Assembly (NCBI RefSeq): GCF_004959775.1
Contig: NZ_SJZG01000009.1
Location: forward strand, 94,464-158,463
Length of the DNA stretch: 64,000 nt
Source of the DNA: Agromyces sp. H66
GTDB lineage: Bacteria > Actinomycetota > Actinomycetes > Actinomycetales > Microbacteriaceae
Direction of reading: 5' to 3'
The notes below the pieces were generated by a model, which saw nothing but the letters and a program-made list of their open reading frames with translations, ran no database searches and was not told where the DNA came from. Positions 25,376 through 39,071 of the stretch are shown in pieces. Position 1 is the stretch's first letter. Each line of letters opens with the position of its first letter. The position numbers and the translations under genes are program-made.

Positions 25376-25901
25376 GCCTCCTTCGTTGCTGATGGTGTTC
25401 GACGCGCACCTGCGCCCTGGTGAACTCGTGGCCCTTCAGCGAGGCGGCGACGGGGACGGTGTGCTGAGGGTGGAGCGACAGACGACCCTCGTCAACGGCA
25501 AGCCGGTGACCACCCCCACGAAGACAGGGACCGCGCGGACGGTGGTGCTCCCTCCAAGCGTCGCCGCTGAAGGGGACGCACTTGTCGCGGTCACGCGGGT
25601 TCGCGAAGTCGCCCCTATTCCTGCGCACCGATGGGGAGCCGATCATCAATCACGCCCTCGGGCAGGTGTGGAGGAGGGCGGCGCGGAAGGTCGGGCTCGG
25701 GCAGTTCCACGTTCACGACGTTCGCCACGCAGGTCTGACGATGGCGGCGCAGGTGGGGGCGACGACGCGCGAACTCATGCCGCGCGCAGGACACCGAACG
25801 GCGCGGGCATCGCTCATCTACCAGCACGCGGCGGAGGAGCGGAACGCGACCATTGCGGCGGCGCTCGATGCGCTCTCCTGGGGTGCCATCGGCGGCGCTA
25901 C

Positions 25902-25938
25902 TGGCACGGGGATGGCACGAGAGACGATCGGAGGCACG
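25902..25938. repeat. Right arm-type repeats of the element
   Basis: TGGCACG at 25902-25908 and 25913-25919, and AGGCACG at 25932-25938, lie within 120 bp of the right att copy and inside the integrase 3' end. They match the left-end triplet at 23178-23215 in word and orientation. Confidence 0.55.
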
Positions 25939-25997
25939 AAAAAGTCCCCCGAGCAGTGGGCTGAGATGCCGTCTGATCAGGGGGAACTTGTGGGGTG

Positions 25998-26070
25998 TGG
26001 AGCCTAGGAGAATCGAACTCCTGACATCCTGCTTGCAAAGCAGGCGCTCTACCAACTGAGCTAAGGCCCC
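25998..26070 (-). tRNA. tRNA-Ala (anticodon TGC)
   Basis: A 73-nt cloverleaf starts GGGGCCTTAGCTCAGTTGGT on the minus strand and ends AGGCTCC plus A. The acceptor pairs with one G-U. The anticodon loop reads TTTGCAA with TGC. The T-loop is GTTCGATTC. It is the integration site of the adjacent element and is restored intact by the right att copy. Confidence 0.96.
26020..26044. repeat. attR copy within tRNA-Ala
   Basis: 25 bp identical to 23068-23092. It covers the anticodon stem-loop and variable loop, the usual crossover region for tyrosine integrases in tRNA genes. Confidence 0.85.
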
Positions 26071-26113
26071 GGAGACGGACGCCGCGACATCCGTCGGTGT
26101 GGAATTTTCGGAG

Positions 26114-26187
26114 TGGGGATACGAGGACTTGAACCTCGGACCTCTTCGTTATCAGCGAAGCGCTCTAACCGCCTGAGCTATATCCCC
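26114..26187 (-). tRNA. tRNA-Ile (anticodon GAT)
   Basis: A 74-nt cloverleaf starts GGGGATATAGCTCAGGCGGT on the minus strand and ends GTATCCCCA. The acceptor pairs fully, the anticodon loop CTGATAA has GAT, and the T-loop is GTTCAAGTC. tRNA-Ile and tRNA-Ala side by side downstream of gyrA is the standard actinobacterial order. Confidence 0.96.
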
Positions 26188-26253
26188 GAATTCGGCCGAA
26201 GGACAGACTACCCGACCGCCGGGCAATCTCCGAATCGAGCCGAAGGCCGGCGC

Positions 26254-26658
26254 TCAGTTGTTCGTGAAGCCGACGAGCAGGCCGCCCGTGATCTTCACGC
26301 TGAGGTTGTACAGCACCGCCACGATGGCGCCGAGCGCAGTGGTGACGACCAGGTTGAGGAGCGCCGCCACGATCGCGAAGCCCATCACGTTGCCGAGGGA
26401 GAGCACCGACGTGAGGTCGCCGCTCGAGCCGGCCACGTCCTGAACGAGCGAGTTGACCTGCTCGAAGATGCCCGTGGAGCTCAGCACCGTGTGCACGAGG
26501 AAGGTGACGACGATGCTGATCACCGCCAGGGCCACCGCGACGAGGAACGACAACTTCACCGCCGACCAGAAGTCGATGTAGACGAGGCGCAACCGCACCT
26601 GCTTCGCCGGGGGTCGGCGGTTCGACTTGCGGGCCAGCTTCTCGGCGACGCTACTCAT
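26254..26658 (-). CDS. DUF3566 membrane protein
   Basis: 134 residues. A basic N-terminus (SSVAEKLARKSNRRPPAKQV) is followed by the DUF3566 signature RLRLVYIDFWSAVKLSFLVA and two hydrophobic stretches (about 35-60 and 90-120). The protein follows gyrA in almost all actinobacteria. Its role is unknown. It starts 6 bp after the gyrA stop, so they are one transcript. Confidence 0.92.
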   Translation of the reverse strand: MSSVAEKLARKSNRRPPAKQVRLRLVYIDFWSAVKLSFLVAVALAVISIVVTFLVHTVLSSTGIFEQVNSLVQDVAGSSGDLTSVLSLGNVMGFAIVAALLNLVVTTALGAIVAVLYNLSVKITGGLLVGFTNN

Positions 26659-26664
26659 GGACGG

Positions 26665-31378
<4,714 letters not shown>

Positions 31379-31405
31379 TCAGGCTCAGTGACCGAATTTG
31401 CCGTC

Positions 31406-31882
31406 TCAGCCGTAGGTATCGCGTGGACCACGCCCTGGAACCGATCTGGGACCCCTTTTCCAGGTGGGGGCATCCGGTCCTTGGAACCGAATGGTCTCGA
31501 CTCCCGCATCGGGGCTACGGTCGAGGATGCGCGTGACCAGTTCCGTGCGCATCAGCCGGAGCTGCGTCGCCCACGCCGTGGACTCGCAGCGCACCTGCAG
31601 CACCCCGTTCTCGATCGCGATCGCCTCGGAGTGCTTCGCGATCTCCTCCCCCGCGACGTCGGCCCACGAGGCGAGCACCTCGTGCTGCGAGAGGGGCGCC
31701 GTCCAGCCGAGCTGGGTCGTCAGGCCGTCGATCGCGTCGCCGAGCGGCTTGGGGTCGCGGCCCGGCGTGAAGGGCTCGCTCCCGGATGCCTCGCGCACCC
31801 GGCTTCGGGCCCGACCCGGGCGCGGTCGGGTGTCGCCGAAGATCTCGCGGAAGTGCTGGTAGACGCGCGCCGCCTCAGACAT
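31406..31882 (-). CDS. dciA: DciA-type helicase operator (DUF721)
   Basis: 158 residues from ATG 31882, which overlaps the recF stop by 8 bp. After a basic N-terminal region comes the DUF721 KH-like fold (LGWTAPLSQHEVLASWADVA, IENGVLQVRCESTAWATQLR). DciA loads or regulates the replicative helicase in bacteria without DnaC, so it likely acts with the DnaB encoded at 60.5 kb. Position between recF and gyrB is conserved in actinobacteria. Confidence 0.92.
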   Translation of the reverse strand: MSEAARVYQHFREIFGDTRPRPGRARSRVREASGSEPFTPGRDPKPLGDAIDGLTTQLGWTAPLSQHEVLASWADVAGEEIAKHSEAIAIENGVLQVRCESTAWATQLRLMRTELVTRILDRSPDAGVETIRFQGPDAPTWKRGPRSVPGRGPRDTYG

Positions 31883-33089
31883 CCGTGGTCTCGCTCTCGA
31901 CGATGCGGCCCGACTCGATATGCACGATCCGGGCCGTGAGCGGTTCGGGCACGTCCTCGAGCACGGCGGCCGTGACGAGCACCTGCTCGAAGCTGCCGAT
32001 CGCGGCGGCCAGGCGTTCCCGGCGCAGCCGGTCGAGCTCGGCGAACACGTCGTCGAGCACCAGCACCGGGTCACCCGTCGACGAATCGCGCCGCAACAGC
32101 TCGGCCGAGGCGAGCCGGAGCGCGAGGGCGAACGACCACGACTCGCCGTGGCTCGCGTACCCCTTGGCCGGAAGGCCGTTGAGGAGCAGCACGACGTCGT
32201 CGCGGTGCGGGCCGACGAGCGTGATGCCGCGCTCGAGCTCCTTCGGGCGCAGTCGGCGCACGGCCTCGGCGAACCGCGCCGCGGTGTCGGTGGGCTGAGG
32301 AACCGACGCATCCGCGGGTCGAGGAGCCGACGCAGGAGGCGTCTCGAAACCCGAGATTCCCGCGAAACCCGCCTCGCCGTCGGACTCGCCCCCGTCGATC
32401 GACAGCAGCGGACGGAGTTCGGGCCGATGGTCCGCGTCGACGATCGACCGGTACGCCGCGGCGAGCGGCGTAGCGAGATCGCCGATGAGCGCGACCCGCT
32501 GGTCGATGATCTCCGACCCGAGCTCGACGAGCCGTTCGTCCCAGATCTCGAGCGTCGGCAGCCTGGCGGCGGCGAGCCCGCGTGCACGTGCGCTCTTCAG
32601 CAACGAGTTGCGCTGCTTCAACACGCGGTCGTAATCGGCCATCACGCCGGCGAGCCGCGGCGTGCGCTGCACCAGCAGCTCATCGAGCATGCGGCGCCTG
32701 ACCGACGGCTCGCCCCGCACGATGGCGAGGTCTTCGGGTGCGAAGAGCACGCTGTGCGCGTACCGGGGAAGCTCCCGGGTCTTCACCGGCGAGCGGTTGA
32801 GTTGCGCGCGGTTGGCACCCTGGCGATTGAGCTGCAGTTCGACGAGCACCTCGCGGTCGCCGTGCGCCATGAGCGCGCGGATGATCGCGGCATCCGCCCC
32901 GGCTCGGATGAGCGCCTGGTCACCGGAGACCCGGTGCGAGCCCAGCGTGGACAGGTACCCGATCGCCTCGACGAGATTCGTCTTGCCCTGGCCGTTGCGG
33001 CCGACGAACACGGTCGCACCCGGCCCGAGAGCGAGTTCGGCGCGCTCGTAGTTGCGGTAGTCGGTGAGGGAGAGCCGGGCGACGTGCAC
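31875..33089 (-). CDS. recF: DNA replication and repair protein RecF
   Basis: 404 residues from GTG 33089 with AAGGGAG upstream; nine more in-frame codons precede it but the family usually begins as this start gives (HVARLSLTDYRNYERAEL). The Walker A is VGRNGQGKTNLVEAI, the signature and Walker B are in LASAELLRR and PVLVLDDVFAELD. RecF helps load RecA at gaps. An extra Pro/Ser-rich insert near 240-280 (ETPPASAPRPADASVPQPTD) is not usual. It is followed by dciA in an overlapping arrangement. Confidence 0.93.
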   Translation of the reverse strand: MHVARLSLTDYRNYERAELALGPGATVFVGRNGQGKTNLVEAIGYLSTLGSHRVSGDQALIRAGADAAIIRALMAHGDREVLVELQLNRQGANRAQLNRSPVKTRELPRYAHSVLFAPEDLAIVRGEPSVRRRMLDELLVQRTPRLAGVMADYDRVLKQRNSLLKSARARGLAAARLPTLEIWDERLVELGSEIIDQRVALIGDLATPLAAAYRSIVDADHRPELRPLLSIDGGESDGEAGFAGISGFETPPASAPRPADASVPQPTDTAARFAEAVRRLRPKELERGITLVGPHRDDVVLLLNGLPAKGYASHGESWSFALALRLASAELLRRDSSTGDPVLVLDDVFAELDRLRRERLAAAIGSFEQVLVTAAVLEDVPEPLTARIVHIESGRIVESETTDV

Positions 33090-33159
33090 GCTGGACTCCC
33101 TTCGATCACGCGGCATCCGGGAGCCTCCACGCTACCGCCGACCGCCGACCTCGCCGGCC

Positions 33160-34308
33160 TCAGCGCAGCAGGAGGTTGGGTTGCAGCAGGTACCGGTACG
33201 TGTCCGAGCCGGCCTGCTCACGCGACGACTGACTCGTGATGAGCACCGGGCCGGGCTTGTTGGGATTCTCGGTCTTCGTGAACGAGATGCGCACGAACTC
33301 GGAGTGCACGGCACCGAGACCGTCGAGCAGGAACTGCGGCTTCAGCGACACGACGGTCTCGTCGCCGGTGAGGATGGCGTCGATCGATTCGGACGCCTGC
33401 GCCTGCTCGCTGCCGATCGCCTCGAGGGTGAGTCCGTCGGCCGTGAACGTGTACCGCAGGGCGGCCTCGCGCTCGAGCACGAGGGCGACACGGCGGGTCG
33501 CCTCGATCAGCTCGGCCGTGTTCATGACGGCGTAGTTGTCGACCGTCTCGGGGAACAGTCGCCGCACCGGCGGGAAGTTGCCCTTGATGAGCAGCGACGT
33601 GACGGTCTTGCGGTCCGCGCTGAAGGCGATGAGCTCACGATCGTCGCGACTGGTGATCGAGATCGAGATGGTGCCGGAGTGGCCGAAGGTCTTGCCGACC
33701 TCCTGCAGCGTGCGCGCCGGCACGAGCGCCGTGAGCGTGTCGTCGCCGGCCACCGCCCCGCCGTCCCAGTCGATCTCGCGCACGGCGACCCGGTACCGGT
33801 CGGTGGCGACGAGTCCGAGGTGGTTCTCGCGCACCTCGAGCTGCACGCCCGTGATGACCGGAGTCACGTCGTCTCGGGATGCCGCGACCGCGACCTGCGC
33901 GACGGCGGTCGCGAACTCCTCGGCCGGCACGACGCCCGACTCGCCCGAGATCTCGGGGATCGACGGGTATTCCTCGACCGGCATCGAGAGCAGGGTGAAG
34001 TTCGAGGAACCGCAGCTGACCGAGATGCGGGCGTCTTCGGTGGTCACGCGCACGGGGGCGTTCGGGAGGCGCCCGGCGATCTCGGCGAGGAGCCGGCCGG
34101 AGACGAGCACGGTGCCGGGCTCCTCGACGTCGGCCTGGATCTCGGTCTGCGACGACACCTCGTAGTCGAACGACGAGAGCACCAGCCCCTCGTCGTTCGC
34201 CTGGATGAGGATGCCCGAGAGGATCGGCAGCGTCGTGCGCTGGGGCAGCAGCTTGACGGCGAAGGAGACGGCCTCACTGAAGACGTCGCGATTGACCTGG
34301 AACTTCAC
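33160..34308 (-). CDS. dnaN: DNA polymerase III sliding clamp (beta subunit)
   Basis: 382 residues from GTG 34308, with CGGGAGA just upstream; this gives the usual start KFQVNRDVFSEAVSFAVKLL. Three clamp domains are present (LPILSGILIQANDEGLVLSS; VSMPVEEYPSIP-type loop at LSMPVEEYPSIPE; C-terminal FVRISFTKTENPNKPGPVLI). The ring holds the polymerase on DNA and also serves RecF, repair and DnaA inactivation. It lies directly beside oriC. Confidence 0.96.
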   Translation of the reverse strand: MKFQVNRDVFSEAVSFAVKLLPQRTTLPILSGILIQANDEGLVLSSFDYEVSSQTEIQADVEEPGTVLVSGRLLAEIAGRLPNAPVRVTTEDARISVSCGSSNFTLLSMPVEEYPSIPEISGESGVVPAEEFATAVAQVAVAASRDDVTPVITGVQLEVRENHLGLVATDRYRVAVREIDWDGGAVAGDDTLTALVPARTLQEVGKTFGHSGTISISITSRDDRELIAFSADRKTVTSLLIKGNFPPVRRLFPETVDNYAVMNTAELIEATRRVALVLEREAALRYTFTADGLTLEAIGSEQAQASESIDAILTGDETVVSLKPQFLLDGLGAVHSEFVRISFTKTENPNKPGPVLITSQSSREQAGSDTYRYLLQPNLLLR

Positions 34309-34797
34309 GGTTCTCCCGTCGTGGATGGCGCAGTCGTGGGTTCCCATGCTATCCGCAGGCCCCCCGCGACGGCGGGAGATTCGATGGCCCCGAATGCGAC
34401 AGTCCGGCAGCCGACTCGAATGTTGTCGGGTCCCCTGGTTAACCAGTTCTCTCTTAACGGTGTTAACCGCTGTGGAAACTGTGGATGGTGTGCAGCGATC
34501 CGCGGAATGACGCCCGAGGAGGGGCATCCGATCTGTGCACAGTGTGTGGGCTTCGCATCGGATGACGCAGGTCGGCGATGAGCGTCGCACCGAGTTGTGC
34601 ACAGGGTGCGGCGTTGTCTCAACAGTGTTGACGGGGTTGCTCGTTAACAATCCACAAGTTGTCCACAGCTGTGGGAATCGCCGCCGGCGGGCCGCACAGG
34701 GCGCAGGAGGGCACGGTCGGCGACGGGGCGAGCACGGCGAGTCGAAGCCGGAATCGTGCCGGCCGCGGCATCCGATCGTGCCGGCCGTGGATCCAGA
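34309..34797. other. oriC: Chromosomal replication origin (oriC), dnaN-dnaA gap
   Basis: The 489-bp gap holds DnaA-box-like sites: TGTGGAAAC (34471-34479), TGTGGATGG (34480-34488), CTGTGCACA (34533-34541), TTGTGCACA (34595-34603), CAATCCACA (34648-34656) and the perfect TTGTCCACA (34659-34667). Three GTTAAC words (near 34438, 34462 and 34643) mark the less GC-rich part around 34430-34480, a likely unwinding zone. Placement between dnaA and dnaN matches known actinobacterial origins. The stretch nearest dnaA (34670-34797) has no box and is GC-rich. Confidence 0.9.
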
Positions 34798-36219
34798 TCA
34801 GCGGTAGCGGCTCGTCTGCTTGATGCGCGCCGTGAGCTCGGTGACCTGGTTGTAGATCGACCGGCGCTCCTTCATGAGCTCCGAGATCTTCTTGTTGGCG
34901 TACATGACGGTCGTGTGGTCGCGGTTGCCGAAGAGCTGGCCGATCTTGGGCAGCGAGAGGCTCGTGAGTTCGCGGCAGAGGTACATCGCGATCTGTCGTG
35001 CGGTGGCGACGGCCTGCGAACGACTCGAACCGTAGAGGTCGTCGACGGTCAGCTTGAAGTACTCGGCCGTCGCCGTGATGATGTCGACCGGAGCCACCAC
35101 GTTGTCCGAGTCGTCCATGATGAGGTCCTTCAGCACGGTCTGCACGAGCGGCATGTCGACCGGCGTTCGGTTGAGGCTCGCGAAGGCGGTGACGCGAATG
35201 AGCGTGCCCTCGAGTTCGCGGATGTTGCTCGACACCTTCGAGGCCATGTACTCGAGGATCTCGTCGGGCACCTGGAGTCGCTCGGACTGCGCCTTCTTGC
35301 GGAGGATCGCGATGCGGGTCTCGAGGTCGGGTGCCTGGACGTCGGTGATGAGGCCCCACTCGAAGCGGCTGCGCATGCGGTCCTCGAACCCCGTGAGGTG
35401 CTTCGGCGGCACGTCGCTGGTGATCACGACCTGCTTGTTGTGGTCGTGCAGGGTGTTGAACGTGTGGAAGAACGCCTCCTGCGTCTCTGCCTTTCCCTGC
35501 AGGAACTGGATGTCGTCGATCAGCAGGATGTCGATGTTCCGGTAGCGCTGCTGGAACATCGAGCCTCGGTTGTTCGCGATCGAGTTGATGAAGTCGTTCG
35601 TGAACTCCTCGCTGGAGACGTATCGCACCCGGATGCCGGGATACAGGCTCATGGCGTAGTGGCCGATGGCGTGCAGCAGGTGCGTCTTGCCGAGTCCCGA
35701 ATCGCCGTAGATGAAGAGCGGGTTGTACGCCTTCGCCGGAGCCTCCGCCACGGCGACCGCCGCGGCATGGGCGAAGCGGTTCGACTGGCCGATGACGAAG
35801 CTGTCGAACGAGTACTTCGGATTGAGCCGCGCGTCGCGGGGGCGATCGGGACTCGTGTTCTCGAACACCGACTGCGGCGACGCCGGAAGCTCCACCGGGT
35901 TCGGGTAGTCGCCGAGCGCAGTCGACTGGGGTTCGGGGGCGCGCGCCTCTTCGAGCTCGGGATTGACGACGACGTAGAACGAGGTGACCGCGGACGGCGC
36001 CTCGATGACGCTCATGGCCGACAGCAGCGAGACGCGCATCCGCTGGTTGAGCATGCTGGCCGTGAAGTCGTTCGGCACCTCGAGGTAGAACGTGCCGGCG
36101 GCGATGCCCTTGGGCTCGACGAGGCTCAGGAACCCCTGGAGCATCGGCGTGATGGCCTCGTCGTCCGACAGCCGGTCGAGGACGGTCGCCCACGTCTCGG
36201 AAATGGGCTGCTCTGTCAT
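34798..36219 (-). CDS. dnaA: Chromosomal replication initiator protein DnaA
   Basis: 473 residues from ATG 36219, preceded by CGGGGAAC. Domain I about 1-85, a short acidic/Pro linker to 130, then the AAA+ domain with Walker A GDSGLGKT at 172-179 and Walker [13 protein letters not shown]. Domain IV carries the helix-turn-helix signature ([33 protein letters not shown]). It binds the boxes at oriC and opens the duplex. Domain II is short compared with Streptomyces. Confidence 0.97.
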   Translation of the reverse strand: MTEQPISETWATVLDRLSDDEAITPMLQGFLSLVEPKGIAAGTFYLEVPNDFTASMLNQRMRVSLLSAMSVIEAPSAVTSFYVVVNPELEEARAPEPQSTALGDYPNPVELPASPQSVFENTSPDRPRDARLNPKYSFDSFVIGQSNRFAHAAAVAVAEAPAKAYNPLFIYGDSGLGKTHLLHAIGHYAMSLYPGIRVRYVSSEEFTNDFINSIANNRGSMFQQRYRNIDILLIDDIQFLQGKAETQEAFFHTFNTLHDHNKQVVITSDVPPKHLTGFEDRMRSRFEWGLITDVQAPDLETRIAILRKKAQSERLQVPDEILEYMASKVSSNIRELEGTLIRVTAFASLNRTPVDMPLVQTVLKDLIMDDSDNVVAPVDIITATAEYFKLTVDDLYGSSRSQAVATARQIAMYLCRELTSLSLPKIGQLFGNRDHTTVMYANKKISELMKERRSIYNQVTELTARIKQTSRYR

Positions 36220-36643
36220 CGTTCCCCGCAATCGTTCCGGTGCCGTCGTGTGCCGCTCATCGATCCCCCGATCGACACGCGAGCGGCGCGACGCGAAGTG
36301 TTCACAGCGTTATCCACGGCCTGTGGGCAGATTCGGGAAGAGGCCTGAGATTCTGCGCGCGAAGCTGGGGATAACTGGTCTCACACGGTAGCGAATCCGG
36401 CCCCCGGGGACAAATGCCGGTGGAGGGATTCGACGACACGGGCGTGTCGGTCCACAGGTGATCCGGAGGGAGGCGGGATACTGTCGTGTTTGCGCTATGG
36501 TCAGCGCGAGGTTCGCCTGGTTTGACCCCGGCCCTTCGAGGCCGTAGTTTTAATAGGTTGACCCCAGCCCTTTGGGCACCCAGTTTTCCCGTCGGCGCAT
36601 CGCATGCTGCACGACACGGAGATCCGAAAGCCGGAGAAGAAGA
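36220..36643 (+). promoter_or_regulatory. dnaA-rpmH intergenic region with DnaA boxes and rpmH promoter
   Basis: TTATCCACG (36310-36318), GGGGATAAC (36368 region) and CGGTCCACA (36449-36457) are DnaA-box-like sites on the dnaA side. A promoter toward rpmH is TTGACC (36522-36527), 17 bp, TAGTTT (36545-36550). A second copy of the GGTTGACCCC word follows at about 36556, so two tandem promoters are possible. DnaA probably regulates its own gene here. Confidence 0.65.
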
Positions 36644-36781
36644 ATGAGCAAGCGTACCTTCCAGCCGAACAACCGTCGTCGCGCCAAGAAGCACGGCTTC
36701 CGCCTTCGCATGCGCACCCGCGCCGGCCGTGCCATTCTGTCGGCACGCCGCGCCAAGGGTCGCACCGAACTCTCCGCCTAG
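36644..36781 (+). CDS. rpmH: 50S ribosomal protein L34
   Basis: 45 residues, [20 protein letters not shown] and onward, the full-length bL34 sequence. ATG 36644 has GGAGAAGAAGA upstream. It starts the rpmH-rnpA-yidD-yidC-jag-rsmG run found beside bacterial origins, and rnpA follows after 7 bp. Confidence 0.97.
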   Translation: MSKRTFQPNNRRRAKKHGFRLRMRTRAGRAILSARRAKGRTELSA

Positions 36782-36788
36782 TCGCTCG

Positions 36789-37160
36789 GTGCTCGCCAAA
36801 GCCAATCGCATCACGAGCGCCGACGACTACCGAGTCATCGTGCGCCGGGGTGCGAAGGTCGTCGGTGCCCACACCGTGAGCTATCTGCGCTCACGGGAGT
36901 CGGGCACCGACGCACGCTTCGGCTTCATCGTCTCCAAGAAGGTCGGCACGGCAGTGCGACGCAATCTCGTGCGACGGCGCCTCAAGGCCGCGTGTCATGA
37001 GGCCGTGGCCGACGGTGTTGGCGGCGTGGACGTCGTCGTTCGTGCCCTGCCGGGAGCGGCGGATGCCACGTGGTCCGCGCTGCGCGCCGAGGTGCGAGAT
37101 GCACTCCGCCGCCGTGTGCCCCCCGCCGGCTCCTCGACACTCGCTTCGAGGAGCGCCTGA
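36789..37160 (+). CDS. rnpA: Ribonuclease P protein component
   Basis: 123 residues from GTG 36789, which starts the family sequence LAKANRITSADDYRVIVRRG. The RNR motif lies in RFGFIVSKKVGTAVRRNLVR and RRLKAACHEA. The protein assists the catalytic RNA in maturing tRNA 5' ends. An extra Pro/Ser-rich C-terminal tail of about 12 residues is present. Its stop shares one base with the yidD start. Confidence 0.94.
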   Translation: MLAKANRITSADDYRVIVRRGAKVVGAHTVSYLRSRESGTDARFGFIVSKKVGTAVRRNLVRRRLKAACHEAVADGVGGVDVVVRALPGAADATWSALRAEVRDALRRRVPPAGSSTLASRSA

Positions 37161-37591
37161 TGCGCAACCTTCTGCTCTTCCTGCTGCTCATCCCCCGCAA
37201 CCTCGGCGTGCTGCTGCTCCGTGGCTATCGCGCGGTGATCTCTCCGTTGTACGGCGACGTCTGCCGGTACTACCCCTCCTGCTCCGCGTACGGCCTCGGC
37301 TCGGTGCAGCAGCGCGGACTGCTGGTCGGCTCGGCGCTCACGGCCTGGCGCATCCTTCGGTGCAACCCGTGGTCGGCCGGAGGCATCGACGACGTCCGCC
37401 CCGCTCGCCACGACCGCTACGTCGTGACCTCGTTCGGCTGGGTCGTGCCGAGGGGTATGTTCCCGAAGGCCGAAGCGGATGCCGCGGCCGCCCGACGTGC
37501 GCACGCCCGCACGCACGCAGCTGACGATCGGGCTTCGGCTGCGGTTGCGGTGCTCACGAACTCCTCCCCCATCCTGTCCCGAAAGGACTGA
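37160..37591 (+). CDS. yidD: Membrane protein insertion efficiency factor YidD
   Basis: 143 residues. The family core is CRYYPSCSAYGLGSVQQRG and AWRILRCNPWSAGGIDDV, with an amphipathic N-terminal helix (LLLFLLLIPRNLGVLLLRGY) that binds the inner membrane face. The C-terminal 50 residues go beyond the usual family length. It sits between rnpA and yidC, as nearly everywhere, and aids YidC-dependent insertion. Confidence 0.93.
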   Translation: MRNLLLFLLLIPRNLGVLLLRGYRAVISPLYGDVCRYYPSCSAYGLGSVQQRGLLVGSALTAWRILRCNPWSAGGIDDVRPARHDRYVVTSFGWVVPRGMFPKAEADAAAARRAHARTHAADDRASAAVAVLTNSSPILSRKD

Positions 37592-37600
37592 CCCGCACCC

Positions 37601-38557
37601 ATGGACTTCATCGGTCTGATTCTCTGGCCCATCAAATGGGTCATCGAGCTCATCCTCGTCGCGTTCCACTCCATGTGGACGTTCATCGGGCTCGATCCCG
37701 ACTCGGGCGTCACATGGGTGCTCTCGATCGTGGGCCTCGTCATCGTCGTTCGTGCGGCCCTGATCCCGATCTTCGTGCGGCAGATCAAGAGCCAGCGGCG
37801 CATGCTCGAGGTCGCGCCGCAGCTGAAGAAGATCCAGGACAAGTACAAGGGCAAGAAGGACCAGTTCTCGCGCGAGGCGATGTCGCGCGAGACCATGGAG
37901 CTCTACAAGCGCACGGGCACGAACCCGCTCTCGTCGTGCCTCCCCCTGCTGCTGCAGATGCCGATCTTCTTCGGCCTGTTCTCGGTGCTCAACGACGCAT
38001 CGGTGAAGGACCAGGCCGGCGTGGGCGCGATGAGCCAGGAACTCGCCGACTCGTTCGCCAACGCCGTGTTCCTCGGGGCTCCGCTGAACTCGACCTTCAT
38101 CAACGCCATGAATGCCGGCGGCCCGTGGCAGGTCATGGTCGTCGCCGCCGTGATGATCGTGCTGATGACCGCCTCGCAGTTCATCACGCAGCTGCAGATC
38201 GTTTCGAAGAACATGTCGCCCGAGACCAAGGCGAGCCCCATGTTCCGACAGCAGCGCATCCTCCTGTACCTGCTCCCCCTCGTCTTCGCGTTCTCCGGTG
38301 TCGCGTTCCCCCTCGGCGTGATGTTCTACTGGCTCGTCTCGAACTTCTGGACCATGGGCCAGCAGTTCGTGGTCATCCGCAACATGCCGACACCCGGCAG
38401 TGAGGCCGCCCGCGCTCGTGAGGCTCGCCTCGCGAAGAAGGGCAAGCTCGTCGTGGAGGAGAAGCAGGACGGTGCCGTCGCAGTCGAGGAACCGAAGAAG
38501 ACCCAGCGCCAGCAGCCCATGGGCAAGGCGCGAGCGAAGAAGCAGGGCGGGAAGTAG
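37601..38557 (+). CDS. yidC: Membrane protein insertase YidC
   Basis: 318 residues, the short Gram-positive/actinobacterial type without the large periplasmic domain. Membrane helices are near 5-25, 35-58, about 110-130, 175-195 and 225-260. The positively charged cytoplasmic loop (QIKSQRRMLEVAPQLKKIQD) and LPLLLQMPIFFGLFSVL are conserved. The C-terminus is Lys/Arg/Gln-rich. It inserts membrane proteins alone or with SecYEG. Confidence 0.95.
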   Translation: MDFIGLILWPIKWVIELILVAFHSMWTFIGLDPDSGVTWVLSIVGLVIVVRAALIPIFVRQIKSQRRMLEVAPQLKKIQDKYKGKKDQFSREAMSRETMELYKRTGTNPLSSCLPLLLQMPIFFGLFSVLNDASVKDQAGVGAMSQELADSFANAVFLGAPLNSTFINAMNAGGPWQVMVVAAVMIVLMTASQFITQLQIVSKNMSPETKASPMFRQQRILLYLLPLVFAFSGVAFPLGVMFYWLVSNFWTMGQQFVVIRNMPTPGSEAARAREARLAKKGKLVVEEKQDGAVAVEEPKKTQRQQPMGKARAKKQGGK

Positions 38558-38560
38558 GCC

Positions 38561-39055
38561 ATGACGAACGTTCACCAGGACGAGGACCGTTCCATTGCGC
38601 AGCTCGAGGAGGAAGGCGACATCGCCGCCGACTACATCGAGGAACTGCTCGACATCTGCGATCTCGACGGAGACATCGACATCGACGCCCGCAACGGCCG
38701 GGCGTACGTCTCGGTGAATGCCGGCGAGGGCGCCAACCTCAACGTGCTGTCGAAGCCCGAGACGGTGAGTGCACTCCAGGAATTGACGCGCCTTGCGGTG
38801 CAGACCAAGACGGGCGTGTTCTCGCGGCTCATCCTCGATATCGGCGGGTCGCGCGATGCTCGTCGCGACGAGCTCGCGGCGCTGGTGTCACGAGCGATCG
38901 AGCGCATCGAAGGCGGCGCCGCCGAGGCGGCGCTTCCGCCCATGTCGTCGTACGAGCGGAAGCTCGTGCACGACCTGGTGAGTGAGCGCGGATTCCACTC
39001 GGAGTCCGAGGGTGAGGGCGCCGACCGCCACACGGTCATCACCCGCGGCGCCTGA
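38561..39055 (+). CDS. jag: R3H/KH RNA-binding protein (Jag/KhpB family)
   Basis: 164 residues. An acidic N-terminus precedes a KH-like domain (ADYIEELLDICDLDGDIDID, AYVSVNAGEGANLNVLSKPE) and a C-terminal R3H domain (MSSYERKLVHDLVSERGFHS). It binds RNA and in Gram-positive bacteria affects cell division and cell-wall synthesis with KhpA. It begins 3 bp after yidC and ends just before a parS site. Confidence 0.93.
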   Translation: MTNVHQDEDRSIAQLEEEGDIAADYIEELLDICDLDGDIDIDARNGRAYVSVNAGEGANLNVLSKPETVSALQELTRLAVQTKTGVFSRLILDIGGSRDARRDELAALVSRAIERIEGGAAEAALPPMSSYERKLVHDLVSERGFHSESEGEGADRHTVITRGA

Positions 39056-39056
39056 C

Positions 39057-39070
39057 GTTTCACGTGAAAC
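39057..39070. promoter_or_regulatory. parS site 1 (before rsmG)
   Basis: GTTTCACGTGAAAC is a perfect ParB-binding palindrome. It ends one base before the rsmG ATG, so it covers the position where the ribosome site would be. Confidence 0.93.
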
Positions 39071-39071
39071 C

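Larger units (their letters stand above)
24877..26007 (+). pseudogene. int: Tyrosine recombinase/integrase, broken
   Basis: The N-terminal arm-binding domain is missing. Similarity begins near 24880 with the core-binding part (DWIANGGTRGKFAPKTKANN, LSTITPADVRSWYSRARKYL). The catalytic part has the first Arg in AHLRPGELVALQ, then a frameshift near 25580-25620. It resumes in another frame with HDVRH, GHRTARASLIYQHAAEE (second His and Tyr nucleophile). A foreign-looking insert at about 25311-25375 replaces normal sequence just ahead of the first Arg. The stop TAG lies at 26005-26007, inside the 3' end of tRNA-Ala, as in many tRNA-targeting elements. Confidence 0.8.
23068..26044 (+). mobile_element. 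Small integrative element in tRNA-Ala(TGC), decayed
   Basis: A 25-bp direct repeat, 23068-23092 and 26020-26044, has its right copy inside the tRNA-Ala gene (anticodon arm and variable region). The interval holds a broken tyrosine integrase beside the tRNA, TGGCACG repeats near both ends that look like integrase arm sites, and three cargo genes. Size is about 3 kb. With no intact integrase, replication or transfer gene it cannot move on its own and is either a satellite or a deletion remnant. Confidence 0.8.
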
